DNA from: Bacillota bacterium
GTDB lineage: Bacteria > Bacillota > SHA-98 > UBA4971
Direction: 5' to 3'
Length of the DNA stretch: 64,000 nucleotides
Assembly (NCBI GenBank): GCA_014360195.1
Contig: JACIXY010000011.1
Coordinates: 1 to 64,000 of the forward strand
This document shows, in pieces, positions 9,977-18,882 of the stretch (position 1 is the stretch's first letter; the number at the start of each line of letters is the position of its first letter). The notes beneath the pieces are model-generated. The model was not told the DNA's origin. It searched no databases and was given only the letters and a program-made list of their open reading frames with translations. Position numbers and translations under genes: made by a program.

Positions 9977-10855
9977 CTAAAGGGCCACAGGCACCTCCCG
10001 GTACAAACAGATCCTCTCCCTCGCTACTCTGCACGTGTATGCGCGCACCTCGACGCCCGACCGCGCCGCGTCGCGAAGCGCCGCCCCGAAGCCGGGGTCG
10101 GTCTCGTCGTTGGGAGAAAGCGAGTCGGCATCCTCCCGCTGGATGATGAACATCACCGCAGCCCTGAGCCCTTCCGCGGCAGCGCGGGCAAGCTCGCGCA
10201 CGTGCCGCGCCCCGCGGGCGGTTGGCGCGTCGGGAAAGAGCGCTCGCCCGCCTCTCACGAGGGTGACAGACTTTACCTCCAGCAGGCAGTCACCGGCGGC
10301 CGACCCTGAAAGTCGGAAATCGATGCGGCTTTCGCCATACACGCACTCACGCCGAACGTCGGGATAGACCGCGAGGTCCGGAAAGAAGCCTGACCGCAGA
10401 GCGGCAAAGACCAGGTGATTGGGAACCCGTGAGTCAACGGAAACGAGCAGCCCGTCGTGATCAACAAGCGCAAGATCGTATGCGGTCTTGCGAAAAGCCG
10501 CTCGAGGCCGGCCGCCTCTTGCAGCGCAGGACCCGCCCGGTACCGAACAGTCGCCGGACGCGTCCCCGACCCTTGCCACGTATACCGTCCGACCCGGAAC
10601 CAGAAGCTCCTTCAGCCGCCCCGGGTCGGCCACGTGGACCCCCACCTCGCCGTCGCCGTTCACGGGGCAACGCTCCCCCGCACCATAGCCTTCAAAGCCT
10701 CCACCCGGCTCGCTCTGTGCCTTGAGCCTCACGGTTGCGAAAAACCGGTTTGGCCTGGATATGAAGGTTCCCTCGATCAGGCCATCATCTCGTTTGACGC
10801 ACGGTATCACCGATGGCGCTTCGTCGCTTGTCCTGCCTGGAGGCACCACGTCCAT
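9977..10855 (-). CDS. sfsA: SfsA-family DNA-binding/nuclease-like protein
   Basis: SfsA proteins were first found as stimulators of maltose use and bind DNA; the fold is nuclease-like. Family signatures appear in order: RPNRF, HVADPGRLKELL, VPNHLV, ESRIDFRL, LLEVKSVTL, FPDAPTARGARHVREL and FIIQRED. At 292 residues it is longer than the usual ~230. The excess lies in Gly/Ser-rich insertions near residues 50-70 and 100-120 and in an N-terminal extension. The acidic/lysine ExK core (EVKS) is kept, so it may be functional. The start at 10855 is the longest option and is not well supported. Confidence 0.85.
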   Translation of the reverse strand: MDVVPPGRTSDEAPSVIPCVKRDDGLIEGTFISRPNRFFATVRLKAQSEPGGGFEGYGAGERCPVNGDGEVGVHVADPGRLKELLVPGRTVYVARVGDASGDCSVPGGSCAARGGRPRAAFRKTAYDLALVDHDGLLVSVDSRVPNHLVFAALRSGFFPDLAVYPDVRRECVYGESRIDFRLSGSAAGDCLLEVKSVTLVRGGRALFPDAPTARGARHVRELARAAAEGLRAAVMFIIQREDADSLSPNDETDPGFGAALRDAARSGVEVRAYTCRVARERICLYREVPVAL

Positions 10856-11022
10856 CTTCGCTCGAGCATCCCTCCGGTTGCAACCTCTTCCACATCGTCC
10901 GCCGGGCGGTCTGATACGGCAACTAATGTTACCACAAAATGCGTCGGTCCAAAAGCAGGCGGCAACAAAAGTTTCTCACGACGTGGCAGGAGTTCCTCGA
11001 CACATGGCGAAGGTAAATCATA

Positions 11023-11048
11023 AAGATTATAATCTTATATGTTTATAC
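11023..11048 (+). promoter_or_regulatory. Promoter and GntR-type operator before the 11.1 kb regulator
   Basis: A 14-bp perfect palindrome AAGATTATAATCTT (11023-11036) contains a TATAAT -10 box at 11028-11033. GTTTATAC at 11041-11048 fits the GTnTAnAC site of HutC/FarR-type GntR regulators exactly and would overlap the transcription start. The gene that follows encodes such a regulator, so autoregulation is likely. Confidence 0.55.
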
Positions 11049-11091
11049 TGTAGTCCCCAGCCCCAACCCACCCCTCAAAGGAGGTCACAGC

Positions 11092-11928
11092 GTGGTCCAT
11101 CCGGGCGTTGACCGAGCGAAACCCGTGCCCCTGTATCACCAGGTCAAGGAATCGCTCCGCGAACGCATCGAGGCCGGGGAGTGGCCGCCGGGGTCGCGAA
11201 TCCCGACGGAGAAGGAGCTTGCCGCCGAGTACGGGGTGAGCCAGATCACCGTGAGGCAGGCCCTGGCCCGGCTTGCCACCGAGGGTCTCGTGGAACGGTG
11301 CCAGGGCAGGGGCACGTTCGTGTCACAACCTTCAGTCGTGCAAGACATCCTGGACCTCGGCGGCTTCTCGGCCGGCCTCGCCAGTTCGGGCGTTGAGATC
11401 GAGACTCAGCTCCTTGGCGCCACTGTCGTTGCCGCAAGCGAGGGCGTCGCCCGGCACTTGAAGGTTGCCCAGGGCGCCCCCGTCATAGAGGTCCGTCGCG
11501 TCCGCCTTACGGGCGGAGTGCCCATATCGCTCCAGACGTCGTACATGCCTTCGGAGCTGTGCCGCCCCATCCTTGACCGCGACCTGGCACGCGAGTCACT
11601 GTTCTCCCTGCTCACCGAGGTCTGCGGCCTGGAGCTCGTGCGGGCAGAGGAGGTCCTCAGCGCAATCACGGTGGACGAATACGAGGCAAAGGTCCTGCTT
11701 GTGGCCCCCGGAAGCCCGGCGTTTCTCGTCCGGAGGACCACGTTTGACAGGAACGGAAGGCCCATCGAGTTCGTGAAATCCGTGCTGCGAGGTGATAGGT
11801 GCAAGTTTACAGCGACGCTGACCGCCAGAGCGAAGGGAATGACTGGAACAGGGATAGGAGCGGGGACAACGACAAATCACGCGGAAACAGGAGAGCAAGC
11901 TGTCGGCATCAAGACGCAGGTATCCTGA
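11092..11928 (+). CDS. GntR-family regulator, HutC subfamily (wHTH + UTRA)
   Basis: The N-terminal winged helix-turn-helix is clear (PLYHQVKESLRERI, then IPTEKELAAEYGVSQITVRQ, with GRGTFV as the wing, residues about 8-78). The rest is a UTRA effector domain that usually binds a small metabolite such as a sugar or amino acid derivative. The GTG start at 11092 is fixed by AAAGGAGGTCAC just upstream. A GTnTAnAC site lies in its own promoter. It precedes the ECF transporter cluster by 91 bases on the same strand, so it may control uptake of that ligand. The last ~25 residues are polar and unlike the domain. Confidence 0.9.
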   Translation: MVHPGVDRAKPVPLYHQVKESLRERIEAGEWPPGSRIPTEKELAAEYGVSQITVRQALARLATEGLVERCQGRGTFVSQPSVVQDILDLGGFSAGLASSGVEIETQLLGATVVAASEGVARHLKVAQGAPVIEVRRVRLTGGVPISLQTSYMPSELCRPILDRDLARESLFSLLTEVCGLELVRAEEVLSAITVDEYEAKVLLVAPGSPAFLVRRTTFDRNGRPIEFVKSVLRGDRCKFTATLTARAKGMTGTGIGAGTTTNHAETGEQAVGIKTQVS

Positions 11929-12019
11929 ACCATGTGCACGTTGAGAGCAATTTTTCCCTTAAGGAGTCTCCCTTAGGAATCTTCGATCTTGACACAATGT
12001 CTACAAGGAGGAGAGTCCA

Positions 12020-12571
12020 ATGGCAATCGGCCCCGAGCTCAAGAGTGCTCCCTCTCAGGGGGGCGAACTGAAGCACGAAGGTGACCTGCGCAAGACTTAC
12101 TGGACGCCCAGGCGTGTTGCCCGGATGGCGATATTCGTGGCGCTCAGCGCTGTGGGCGCGCTCATCAAGATCCCGAGCCCGACCGGCACGGTGGCTCTTG
12201 ACTCGTGCCCCGGCTACTTCAGCGCCATATCATTCGGCTGGCTCGAAGGCGGCATCGTCGCCGCGATAGGCCACATCTTCACGGCGGCCACGACGGGCTT
12301 CCCGCTCAGCGTGCCCATCCACATCTTGGTCGCAGTCGAGATGGCGATCTTCGCCGCGGCGTTCTGGTGGATCAACAAGAAGCTTGGAGTAATAGCGGCA
12401 ATAATCGCCGCCACGTTCCTTAACGGAGTCGTGGCTGCCTTCGTGATGGTCCCCATCGGCGGCATGGGGCTGGCGCTTGGGCTGCTCGCTCCGCTCACGG
12501 TGGGATCGGCTGTCAACATCATCATCGCGGCGGTGGCCTACGCGATCGTGAAGCGCAGCAACATGATTTGA
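12020..12571 (+). CDS. cblT: ECF transporter substrate-binding S component (CblT-like)
   Basis: This membrane protein of 183 residues would bind a vitamin-like molecule and dock onto the EcfA/EcfT module encoded just downstream. After a polar N-terminus of about 30 residues it has five or six hydrophobic segments, beginning RMAIFVALSAVGALIKI. ATG at 12020 follows an AAGGAGGAG ribosome site. The next gene is a PurM/ThiL-type protein like CblS. In Listeria and Geobacillus CblS is an alpha-ribazole kinase working with the transporter CblT, so alpha-ribazole uptake is the best guess. S components are too divergent for the substrate to be certain. Confidence 0.75.
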   Translation: MAIGPELKSAPSQGGELKHEGDLRKTYWTPRRVARMAIFVALSAVGALIKIPSPTGTVALDSCPGYFSAISFGWLEGGIVAAIGHIFTAATTGFPLSVPIHILVAVEMAIFAAAFWWINKKLGVIAAIIAATFLNGVVAAFVMVPIGGMGLALGLLAPLTVGSAVNIIIAAVAYAIVKRSNMI

Positions 12572-13599
12572 TCAAGGTAAGGGCATCCACAGGGGATGAA
12601 AAAGGCGTGTCGCATTCAGGCCATTTAGAGATAGAGCAAGAGCTGGCAGAGCTGGCGGCGCTGCTGAGACCGGCGGGATTGGCGGAACCACCGAATGAGT
12701 CGGCAAGGCCGGCGGAGTCGGCCGTCCTGGTGGGCCCGGAGGGCGTCCGTTCGCCCGCCGGTTCACCGGAGGAAGTCGCGCGCACTATCCTCCGGCGACG
12801 CGTTGAGAAGCGTCGCGATCTGACGCTGGTGCGGCTTGCGGGCCCATATTACCTCGTCATCGCGTGCGACTCTGACGGCGGCATAGGCCCGAAACCCCAC
12901 GACACAGTCAAGGTGCCCGGCTATCTCGTCGGGCGGTTCGCAGCGCGCGTGCCACTCATGGAGATACTCGCCAGCGGCGCCCGTCCGCTGGTGTTGGTCG
13001 ATGCGTTGAGCGTCGAATTGGAGCCGACTGGCAAGGAGATCATCGAAGGCGTGAGGTTTGAAGCTGGCCTTGCTGGAATCGAAGGCGAGGGAGCAGTCAC
13101 CGGAAGCACGGAAGACAACGTGCCAACGGTCGCAACAGGGGTCGGAGTTACGGTCATAGGACTTGCGGAGCAACACCGGCTGAGAGCCGGCACCGCTGCT
13201 CCCGACGATATCATCGCAGCCGTTGGAGTCCCGAAGAGCGCACCTGGAGATGCAGTAACGATCGACGACCCTGAGATTGCGGATGTTCCTACGGTGATGA
13301 AGCTGGCACACATGGCGATGGTTCACGACATCCTGCCTGTCGGCTCCAAGGGAATTGGATACGAGGCGCGCCAGATGGCCGCGTCGGCCGGCCTCGGCGT
13401 CATCCTGACGCCGGACCCCGGCCTCAACATCAGGAAGTCGGCAGGTCCGGCCACGTGTGTCCTGGTCTCGGTACCCGCAGGCAAGGACGGCAGCCCGCCG
13501 CGCCGGGCGCTCGACGAGATCAGCCGGGCCGTTGGCAAGCCCGTGGCACTCGTGGGCCGGCTCACACCTGATGGTGGCGATCCGGCGCAGTCGCGTTGA
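12568..13599 (+). CDS. cblS: AIR-synthase-like kinase, probable alpha-ribazole kinase CblS
   Basis: The 343-residue product belongs to the PurM/ThiL/SelD ATP-binding superfamily. It carries ACDSDGGIGPKPHD (about residues 93-106), the glycine-rich motif seen in CblS proteins, and a second GSKGIGYEARQMAASAGLG element near the C-terminus. CblS phosphorylates alpha-ribazole so that lower-ligand precursors can enter cobamide assembly. The first ~70 residues are low in complexity and probably not part of the fold. TTG at 12568 overlaps the previous stop; a GTG at 12607 is another possible start. Its place between the S component and ECF ATPase supports a role with the imported compound. Confidence 0.72.
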   Translation: MIKVRASTGDEKGVSHSGHLEIEQELAELAALLRPAGLAEPPNESARPAESAVLVGPEGVRSPAGSPEEVARTILRRRVEKRRDLTLVRLAGPYYLVIACDSDGGIGPKPHDTVKVPGYLVGRFAARVPLMEILASGARPLVLVDALSVELEPTGKEIIEGVRFEAGLAGIEGEGAVTGSTEDNVPTVATGVGVTVIGLAEQHRLRAGTAAPDDIIAAVGVPKSAPGDAVTIDDPEIADVPTVMKLAHMAMVHDILPVGSKGIGYEARQMAASAGLGVILTPDPGLNIRKSAGPATCVLVSVPAGKDGSPPRRALDEISRAVGKPVALVGRLTPDGGDPAQSR

Positions 13600-13761
13600 G
13601 CTCGGCTCAAGGCCACGCAGCATGTGGGCGATATCGGGGGTCGACCGTATTACGCGTCGTCATTACGCGTCGCCCTGCGTTGTCATGGTATCAGCTGACG
13701 CTCGGAGCGTCATCAGGCTTCGCAGCGTGCCGACACGGAATCAGGGAGTGCATCGTAGTAC

Positions 13762-15633
13762 ATGGCAGAAGCAAGTGTTGCTCATGGCAGAAGCATTGTC
13801 GAGGTCGAGTCGCTTTCATACAGGTACCCAAAAGGCAAGGCTCCGACCCTTAAAGGTATAACCTATGGCATTGATGCCCCGCGCTTTGTCGCGATCATGG
13901 GCCCGACCGGCGCAGGCAAGACCACGTTCGCCATGACGCTCAACGGCCTTGTCCCGCAGTTCTTCGAGGGCGACATGTGGGGCCGCGTCTTGGTCATGGG
14001 CATGGACACGCAGAAGTTCCGGATCCAAACGCTGGTTTCCAGGGTCGGCCTGGTGATGCAGGACCCCGAGACCCAGATCTTCGGCATCACCGTGAGGGAA
14101 GACGTGGCGTTCGGCCCGGGGAACATGGGGCTTCCCCCTGCGGAGATCGAAGGCCGGATCGCAGAGTCCCTCCGGGCGGTCCGCCTCGCCGGCTACGAAG
14201 GCCGGTTCACGAGCGAGCTTTCGGGAGGCGAGAAGCAGAGGCTGGCGATAGCGGGCGTGCTCGCGATGCGCCCGGATGTGCTCGTGCTGGACGAGCCCAC
14301 GTCGGAACTCGACCCGCTGGGTCGCAACGAGATTTATGCAGCCGTTGACCGGCTGCGCCGCGAGCGCCACCTCACCATCCTGGCGGTGGAGCACTCAAGC
14401 GAGGACATAGCCGACCGGGCCGACGAAGTCGTCGTAGTAAACCAGGGCGAGGTGGTATGGCGTGGGCGGCCGCGCGACCTCTTCTGCAACGTCCCGCTGA
14501 CTATGAGCTTCGGCATCAGGCCGCCCCAGGTGTGTGAGTTCGGGTGGAGGCTGTACGAGCTGGGGCTTATCTCCCAGCATGATGTGCCCCTCACGGTGAG
14601 CGAGGCAGCCGACCTAGTACGGCGCATTCTGAAAGGGCGGGCCATTCCCCGTGGCGTTTTGCGCACGCTCCGTGAGGCAGCTCCCGACGATTTCCCGCCC
14701 GTGACCCCGCCGTCCTGTCAGGCAACACTGCACGGGACGTCAGGTTCCGACGCGTCGTCACAGACGCAAGGCGGGCCTGGCCGGCCCGGCACGACCACCT
14801 GCGCGCCGGTCGCGATCAAGGTTGAAGGGCTTGAGCACAGCTACGGCCCGACCACCCAGGCCCTACGCGGCATTGACCTGGAGATACGGCGCGGCGAGTT
14901 CGTGGCGCTCGTCGGCCAGAACGGCGCGGGCAAGACCACCCTGGTGAAGCACTTCAATAACCTCCTCAAGCCAACCAGGGGCCGTGTCGAGATCGACGGC
15001 ATCGACACGCGGGGCGAAACCATCGGCAGCCTCTCGCGGCGCGTGGGATACGTGTTCCAGAACCCGGACCACCAGATATTCTGCTCTACGGTGGAAGAGG
15101 AAGTGGGCTACGGTCTCCGCAACCTGGGGCTTACGCCCGAGGCGGCGCGGGAGCGCGTGCGCGAGGTGCTCAGATTCGTAGGGCTCGAGGCCGTGGCCGA
15201 CCGCCATCCGTTCACGCTAGGCAAGGGAGAGCGGCAGCGCGTCGCCGTGGCATCAGTGCTGGTCATGAAGCCGAACATCCTCGTCATCGACGAGCCGACC
15301 ACGGGCCAGGACTGGACGGGGGCTGAGCAGATGATGCGCCTCGTCCGAGACCTCCATCGTGCAGGGCATACGATCATCATGATCACGCACGACATGCGTA
15401 TTGTCGCGGAGTACGCACAGCGGGTGATCGTCATGCACAAAGGAAAGGTTGTGGCCGATGGGACACCGGCCGAAGTCTTCAGCCAGCGCGAGGTATTGCG
15501 CTCGGCTTACCTCGCCCCGCCGCAGATATCGCTCCTGGCGGACGAGCTTGCAGAGATCGGAATGCCTGCCGGAGTGACCACTGTAGACGAGGCTGTGGCA
15601 CTCGTCGCCGCCGCCTTGGAGAAGGCACCATAG
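13762..15633 (+). CDS. ECF transporter ATPase, two fused EcfA domains
   Basis: Two ATP-binding cassettes are fused in one 623-residue chain, replacing the usual separate EcfA1 and EcfA2. Domain one has GPTGAGKTT, LSGGEKQRLAIAG and DEPTSELDP. Domain two has GQNGAGKTT, the altered signature LGKGERQRVAVAS and DEPTTGQDW. A linker rich in Thr, Pro and Gly around residues 305-345 separates them. The chain powers transport through EcfT and the S component. Near the start, CATGGCAGAAGCA occurs twice, 23 bp apart, so the N-terminal residues may be a small duplication. Confidence 0.93.
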   Translation: MAEASVAHGRSIVEVESLSYRYPKGKAPTLKGITYGIDAPRFVAIMGPTGAGKTTFAMTLNGLVPQFFEGDMWGRVLVMGMDTQKFRIQTLVSRVGLVMQDPETQIFGITVREDVAFGPGNMGLPPAEIEGRIAESLRAVRLAGYEGRFTSELSGGEKQRLAIAGVLAMRPDVLVLDEPTSELDPLGRNEIYAAVDRLRRERHLTILAVEHSSEDIADRADEVVVVNQGEVVWRGRPRDLFCNVPLTMSFGIRPPQVCEFGWRLYELGLISQHDVPLTVSEAADLVRRILKGRAIPRGVLRTLREAAPDDFPPVTPPSCQATLHGTSGSDASSQTQGGPGRPGTTTCAPVAIKVEGLEHSYGPTTQALRGIDLEIRRGEFVALVGQNGAGKTTLVKHFNNLLKPTRGRVEIDGIDTRGETIGSLSRRVGYVFQNPDHQIFCSTVEEEVGYGLRNLGLTPEAARERVREVLRFVGLEAVADRHPFTLGKGERQRVAVASVLVMKPNILVIDEPTTGQDWTGAEQMMRLVRDLHRAGHTIIMITHDMRIVAEYAQRVIVMHKGKVVADGTPAEVFSQREVLRSAYLAPPQISLLADELAEIGMPAGVTTVDEAVALVAAALEKAP

Positions 15634-15889
15634 GACGGGGCGACGGGGCGGAGCACGGCGGGACGCCGCAAAGCGGGGCGCTGCTAAGGGAGACATCCCT
15701 CAGCACGAGTCTTCATGTGTATCGCAGCTTGCGTGTCGGAGGTTGCCGGTGCTTACGCTTCGTGACCGGCCCAAACTGTAGCGCCGTCCCCAGGGCGCAG
15801 TACGGCAATCCTTGGAGAAGCCATGAGCCGACTCGGGTGACACTGCTGCACCCAAATGCAGCAGAAGAATGCATCGCAGGAGGAATCAC

Positions 15890-16699
15890 ATGTTTCTCGA
15901 GTACATCCCCGGCCAATCCATTATCCACCGCCTCGACGTCCGGACGAAGGTCGTAGCATTCATCTGCCTCATGGTGGTTCTGTTCCTTTTCAGGAGTCCC
16001 GCCTATAACGCTGCTATCGTGCTTGTCGTGGCAGGGATCGCCGCAGCCGCACGCCTGCCCGCCCGGCGGTTGTGGGGAGTGCTAGGGCCGCTCGTCCCAG
16101 TGTTCGTCATCATCATGGTCATAACCGGCTATACGTACCCGGCGTCCACGTTCACCACCGAGGCGGCGCGCAGGGTCCTCTTCTACTCGTGGCCAGGGCG
16201 CCACCTGCCAGTCTCCGCCGGTGGCATCCTTTACGGGCTCACCCTTCTCCTCCGCATCCTCACCATGGTGGTGGCGTCGTCGGTCCTCACGCTCACGACG
16301 CCGCTGGACGACTTCCTCCAGCTTCTGCGGGCCATGCGCGTGCCGTACGAGATGTCTTTCATCATCACAACGGGCATTCGCTTCGTGCCTACGATGGAAA
16401 AGAAGGCTGCGATGGTCCTCGACGCGCAGAGAGCACGCGGCGCTATGGTCGAGACCGGCGGCATGATACAGCGTATCAGGGCGTACGTCCCGGTCATGGT
16501 CCCGATGATCGTTGACTCCATCCGGATGTCTGAGAACCTCGCGTGCGCCATGCTCAACCGTGGCTACGGAGCAACGCGAAACTGGACGACCCTCCGGAAG
16601 ATGGCCATGCGCCCGCGCGACTACCTTGTGCTTGCGGCTTGCGCCGCTCTCACCGTCGCGGCCGTCGCGGCCGCACGGCGCGGTTACGGAGCGCTCTGA
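15890..16699 (+). CDS. ecfT: ECF transporter transmembrane component EcfT
   Basis: EcfT couples ATP hydrolysis in the EcfA domains to toppling of the S component. The 269-residue protein has several membrane segments at the N-terminus and the coupling helices with Ala-Arg-Gly signature (DAQRARGA, and later LNRGYGATR). An in-frame ATG at 15869 exists, but the ATG at 15890 has GCAGGAGGAATC directly before it and gives the usual family start (MFLEYIPGQSIIHRLD). A 256-bp gap separates it from the ATPase gene, so it may have its own promoter or a remnant lies between. Confidence 0.93.
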   Translation: MFLEYIPGQSIIHRLDVRTKVVAFICLMVVLFLFRSPAYNAAIVLVVAGIAAAARLPARRLWGVLGPLVPVFVIIMVITGYTYPASTFTTEAARRVLFYSWPGRHLPVSAGGILYGLTLLLRILTMVVASSVLTLTTPLDDFLQLLRAMRVPYEMSFIITTGIRFVPTMEKKAAMVLDAQRARGAMVETGGMIQRIRAYVPVMVPMIVDSIRMSENLACAMLNRGYGATRNWTTLRKMAMRPRDYLVLAACAALTVAAVAAARRGYGAL

Positions 16700-16968
16700 G
16701 TTGTGAGCGAGTGAGTGCTCATGACAGAATACCCCGCAGTGCAAGCAAGCGTGCGGGTCGTGTGGGTCACCCTGATCATCCCATCCTAATCCCCCTGGGA
16801 AGATCCAGGGAGAGCGATAGACGTTAGCTTCCTTCAGCTGGTTCTGTCGACGGAACCAAACGCCTGGGCGCGAATGGACACGTTGCATGGGCAGGCTCGA
16901 CGCGGTCGACCGCTGTAGATCATAAACTGAGAAACACGACCAGCATCACTTCACGGGAGGTTTCTTCA

Positions 16969-17976
16969 ATGAACGACACTCTATTCGAACGCGCATACGG
17001 ATGTCTCATGGGAGTTGCTGTCGGCGACGCGATGGGAATGCCTTCGTCGCTCATGACGCCGGACGAGATCCGGCGCCAGATAGGCCGCATAGACAGGTTC
17101 CTGCCTGCCCCGCCCGGACATTTTATCCATGACGGCCTGCCGGCTGGGAGCACGACCGACGATACCGCGCAGACCCTTGCGGTGGCTCGCGCGATCATCG
17201 GCGACCGAGGCAAAGTAGTGCCCGAGAGCGTAGCGCGGGAGATTCTGGCCTGGGCCGAGTCCATAGGGGCCCTCGACGAAGGGGCGCTCGTGCTCGGGCC
17301 CAGCTCGCGGACGGCCCTGAGGCTCCTGCGCAACGGCGTCCGCCCTGCCGAGGCAGGCAAGTTCGGGGAAACCAACGGCGCGCCCATGCGGATTAGCCCG
17401 GTCGGCATCATCCATCCTGGTGACCTCCACGGTGCGGTAGTCGACACCGAACTCTGCTGCCTGCCGACTCACGGCACGAGCATCGCTATCTCCGGCGCCG
17501 CCGCGGTGAGCTGCGCCATCGCGTCCGCCATGGGCGGGGAGACGTCCCTCGAAGAGGTGATACGCGCGGCAATGCGGGGAGCCGACCTCGGGGCGACCCG
17601 CGGACGGGTGGTCGCAGCGCCGTCCATCACGAGGAGGATAGAGTGGGCCGTGGACCTCGCTCTTTCGGCCGGCAACGAGTCGCGCGCGTGCCAGGACCTG
17701 TACGAGCTTGTGGGAACCACCGTCGCCACTTCGGAGACCGTGCCCGCGGCCCTCGCTCTCTTCGCTCTTGCCGGGGGCGACCCGATGAAAACCGCCGTCC
17801 TCGCTGCGAACACCGGCGGCGACTGCGACACCGTGGGCGCCATCGCGGGCTCAGTGGCAGGCGCCTTCGCAGGAATTGCCGCCTTCCCAAGTGAGGTCAT
17901 CGAGACCATCGAGCGTGTCAACAGGCTCGACCTCCGCGCCGTTGCAGCAGCGCTCGTGGAAACCCTCAAGCGTTGA
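16969..17976 (+). CDS. ADP-ribosylglycohydrolase-family protein
   Basis: Members cleave ribose-linked bonds using two magnesium ions. The 335-residue protein has the family's metal-binding elements: GDAMGMP near residue 22, STTDDTAQT near 64-72, and GGDCDTVGAIAG near the C-terminus. The ATG at 16969 follows GGGAGGTTTC. It lies 269 bp after ecfT on the same strand. Known substrates of the family include ADP-ribosylated proteins, but some relatives act on small nucleosides. Its neighbours handle a probable ribose-containing molecule, so cleavage of the imported compound is possible; that is inference. Confidence 0.88.
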   Translation: MNDTLFERAYGCLMGVAVGDAMGMPSSLMTPDEIRRQIGRIDRFLPAPPGHFIHDGLPAGSTTDDTAQTLAVARAIIGDRGKVVPESVAREILAWAESIGALDEGALVLGPSSRTALRLLRNGVRPAEAGKFGETNGAPMRISPVGIIHPGDLHGAVVDTELCCLPTHGTSIAISGAAAVSCAIASAMGGETSLEEVIRAAMRGADLGATRGRVVAAPSITRRIEWAVDLALSAGNESRACQDLYELVGTTVATSETVPAALALFALAGGDPMKTAVLAANTGGDCDTVGAIAGSVAGAFAGIAAFPSEVIETIERVNRLDLRAVAAALVETLKR

Positions 17977-18464
17977 AGCCCACGCCCGTTGACTTTGACG
18001 CCGGCCCCACGCGCCTATGCCCTTTCTTGACACACGCCGCGACGACCTGGCTCCCCGGGGCGTCGTTGCGTCCCGTCACGCCAGGGGTCGCCAGCCTTCT
18101 CGCCGCGCCAGACAAAGAAAGCCGTGTGCCGAGCGAAGACGTGGGCCGCACACGACGCCAGTGCACGAAGACGAACGCCAGAAGGATTAAAGTGGTTGCT
18201 GTGGGTTCGTGTGTGGAATGCTTTGGAGGGAACATCCGAGGGATCCCTGCGCGCCTACCGACCGGGTGCCAGACGGGCGCGACCGATGCCCGGAAGTAAG
18301 GCTAGACTAGACTAGACTAGGCTAGGCTAGGCTAGGCTAGGCAGGGCGGGGCAGGATAAGACAGCCCGGGCGGTAGACGGAGCGCTCAGCGGGGCGCGCT
18401 CTGGGCAACCCAACTGAGAGATCACCAAGCGGTCATGGAGACAGGTACAGAGGAGGCATAGAGG
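17977..18464. other. Non-coding gap with pentanucleotide repeat
   Basis: No credible gene lies in these 488 bases. They hold the pentanucleotide tract at 18301-18355 and otherwise GC-rich sequence without a recognisable terminator. Confidence 0.6.
18301..18355. repeat. Pentanucleotide tandem repeat (GCTAG/ACTAG)
   Basis: Eight units of five bases run from 18301 to 18340: one GCTAG, three ACTAG and four GCTAG. Three more worn units follow (GCAGG, GCGGG, GCAGG). The pattern suggests slippage. It lies about 110 bases before the phasin-like gene. Confidence 0.9.
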
Positions 18465-18740
18465 ATGCTCGAGACCATGAACAGAATCCTTGACTTCAGC
18501 CTTGGAGCGGTCCTTCTGACAAAGGAGAAGATCCAGAAGGTTGCGGACGAATGCGTAAAGCGCGGCGAACTTGGACGCGCCGAGGCGGAGAGGCTCGTGT
18601 GTGAACTCACGAGGAAAGGAGAAGAGGGTCGCGCCCGCCTCAGCGAGATGGTTCGCGACGAGGTCCGAAAGATCGTCGATGACCTGGGCCTCGCCACGAA
18701 GAAGGACCTCGCTGACCTTGAGGCGCGGCTGCGTCAGTAA
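18465..18740 (+). CDS. Small phasin-like coiled-coil protein
   Basis: The 91-residue protein is almost wholly helical and charged, with heptad-like spacing from about residue 18 to 90 and a hydrophobic N-terminal part (ILDFSLGAVLLTKEKIQKVADE). This matches small proteins annotated as phasin-like or polyhydroxyalkanoate-regulator-like in Firmicutes. They often precede an ABC1/UbiB kinase, as here. The ATG at 18465 follows GAGGAGGC. True phasins coat storage granules, but no polyhydroxyalkanoate synthase is visible, so the granule role is not supported and the partner may be the downstream kinase. Confidence 0.75.
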   Translation: MLETMNRILDFSLGAVLLTKEKIQKVADECVKRGELGRAEAERLVCELTRKGEEGRARLSEMVRDEVRKIVDDLGLATKKDLADLEARLRQ

Positions 18741-18882
18741 GGCTGCGTCGCGCCAGGGCTGCGCCAGTGGGCGGCGTGTGACCCGAGGTGGGCCCCCGCA
18801 AGCCCGGTCCTTGGCCCAGGAGGGGCAGATGTATCCGCCCCCGCGGCACCCCGAGCTTTAGCTCTGGGGAGGTTCAGGTCCG

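Noticed and set aside
11989-11994. TTGACA before the ECF S-component gene as a promoter
   Set aside because: No -10 box lies at the right distance; the ribosome site follows too closely.
11929-12019. Cobalamin riboswitch before the CblT/CblS-like genes
   Set aside because: The gap is only 91 bases and shows none of the conserved B12-box sequence.
16082-16888. 268-codon minus-strand frame opposite ecfT
   Set aside because: It is an antisense shadow in GC-rich DNA, rich in His and Arg, while ecfT on the other strand is well supported.
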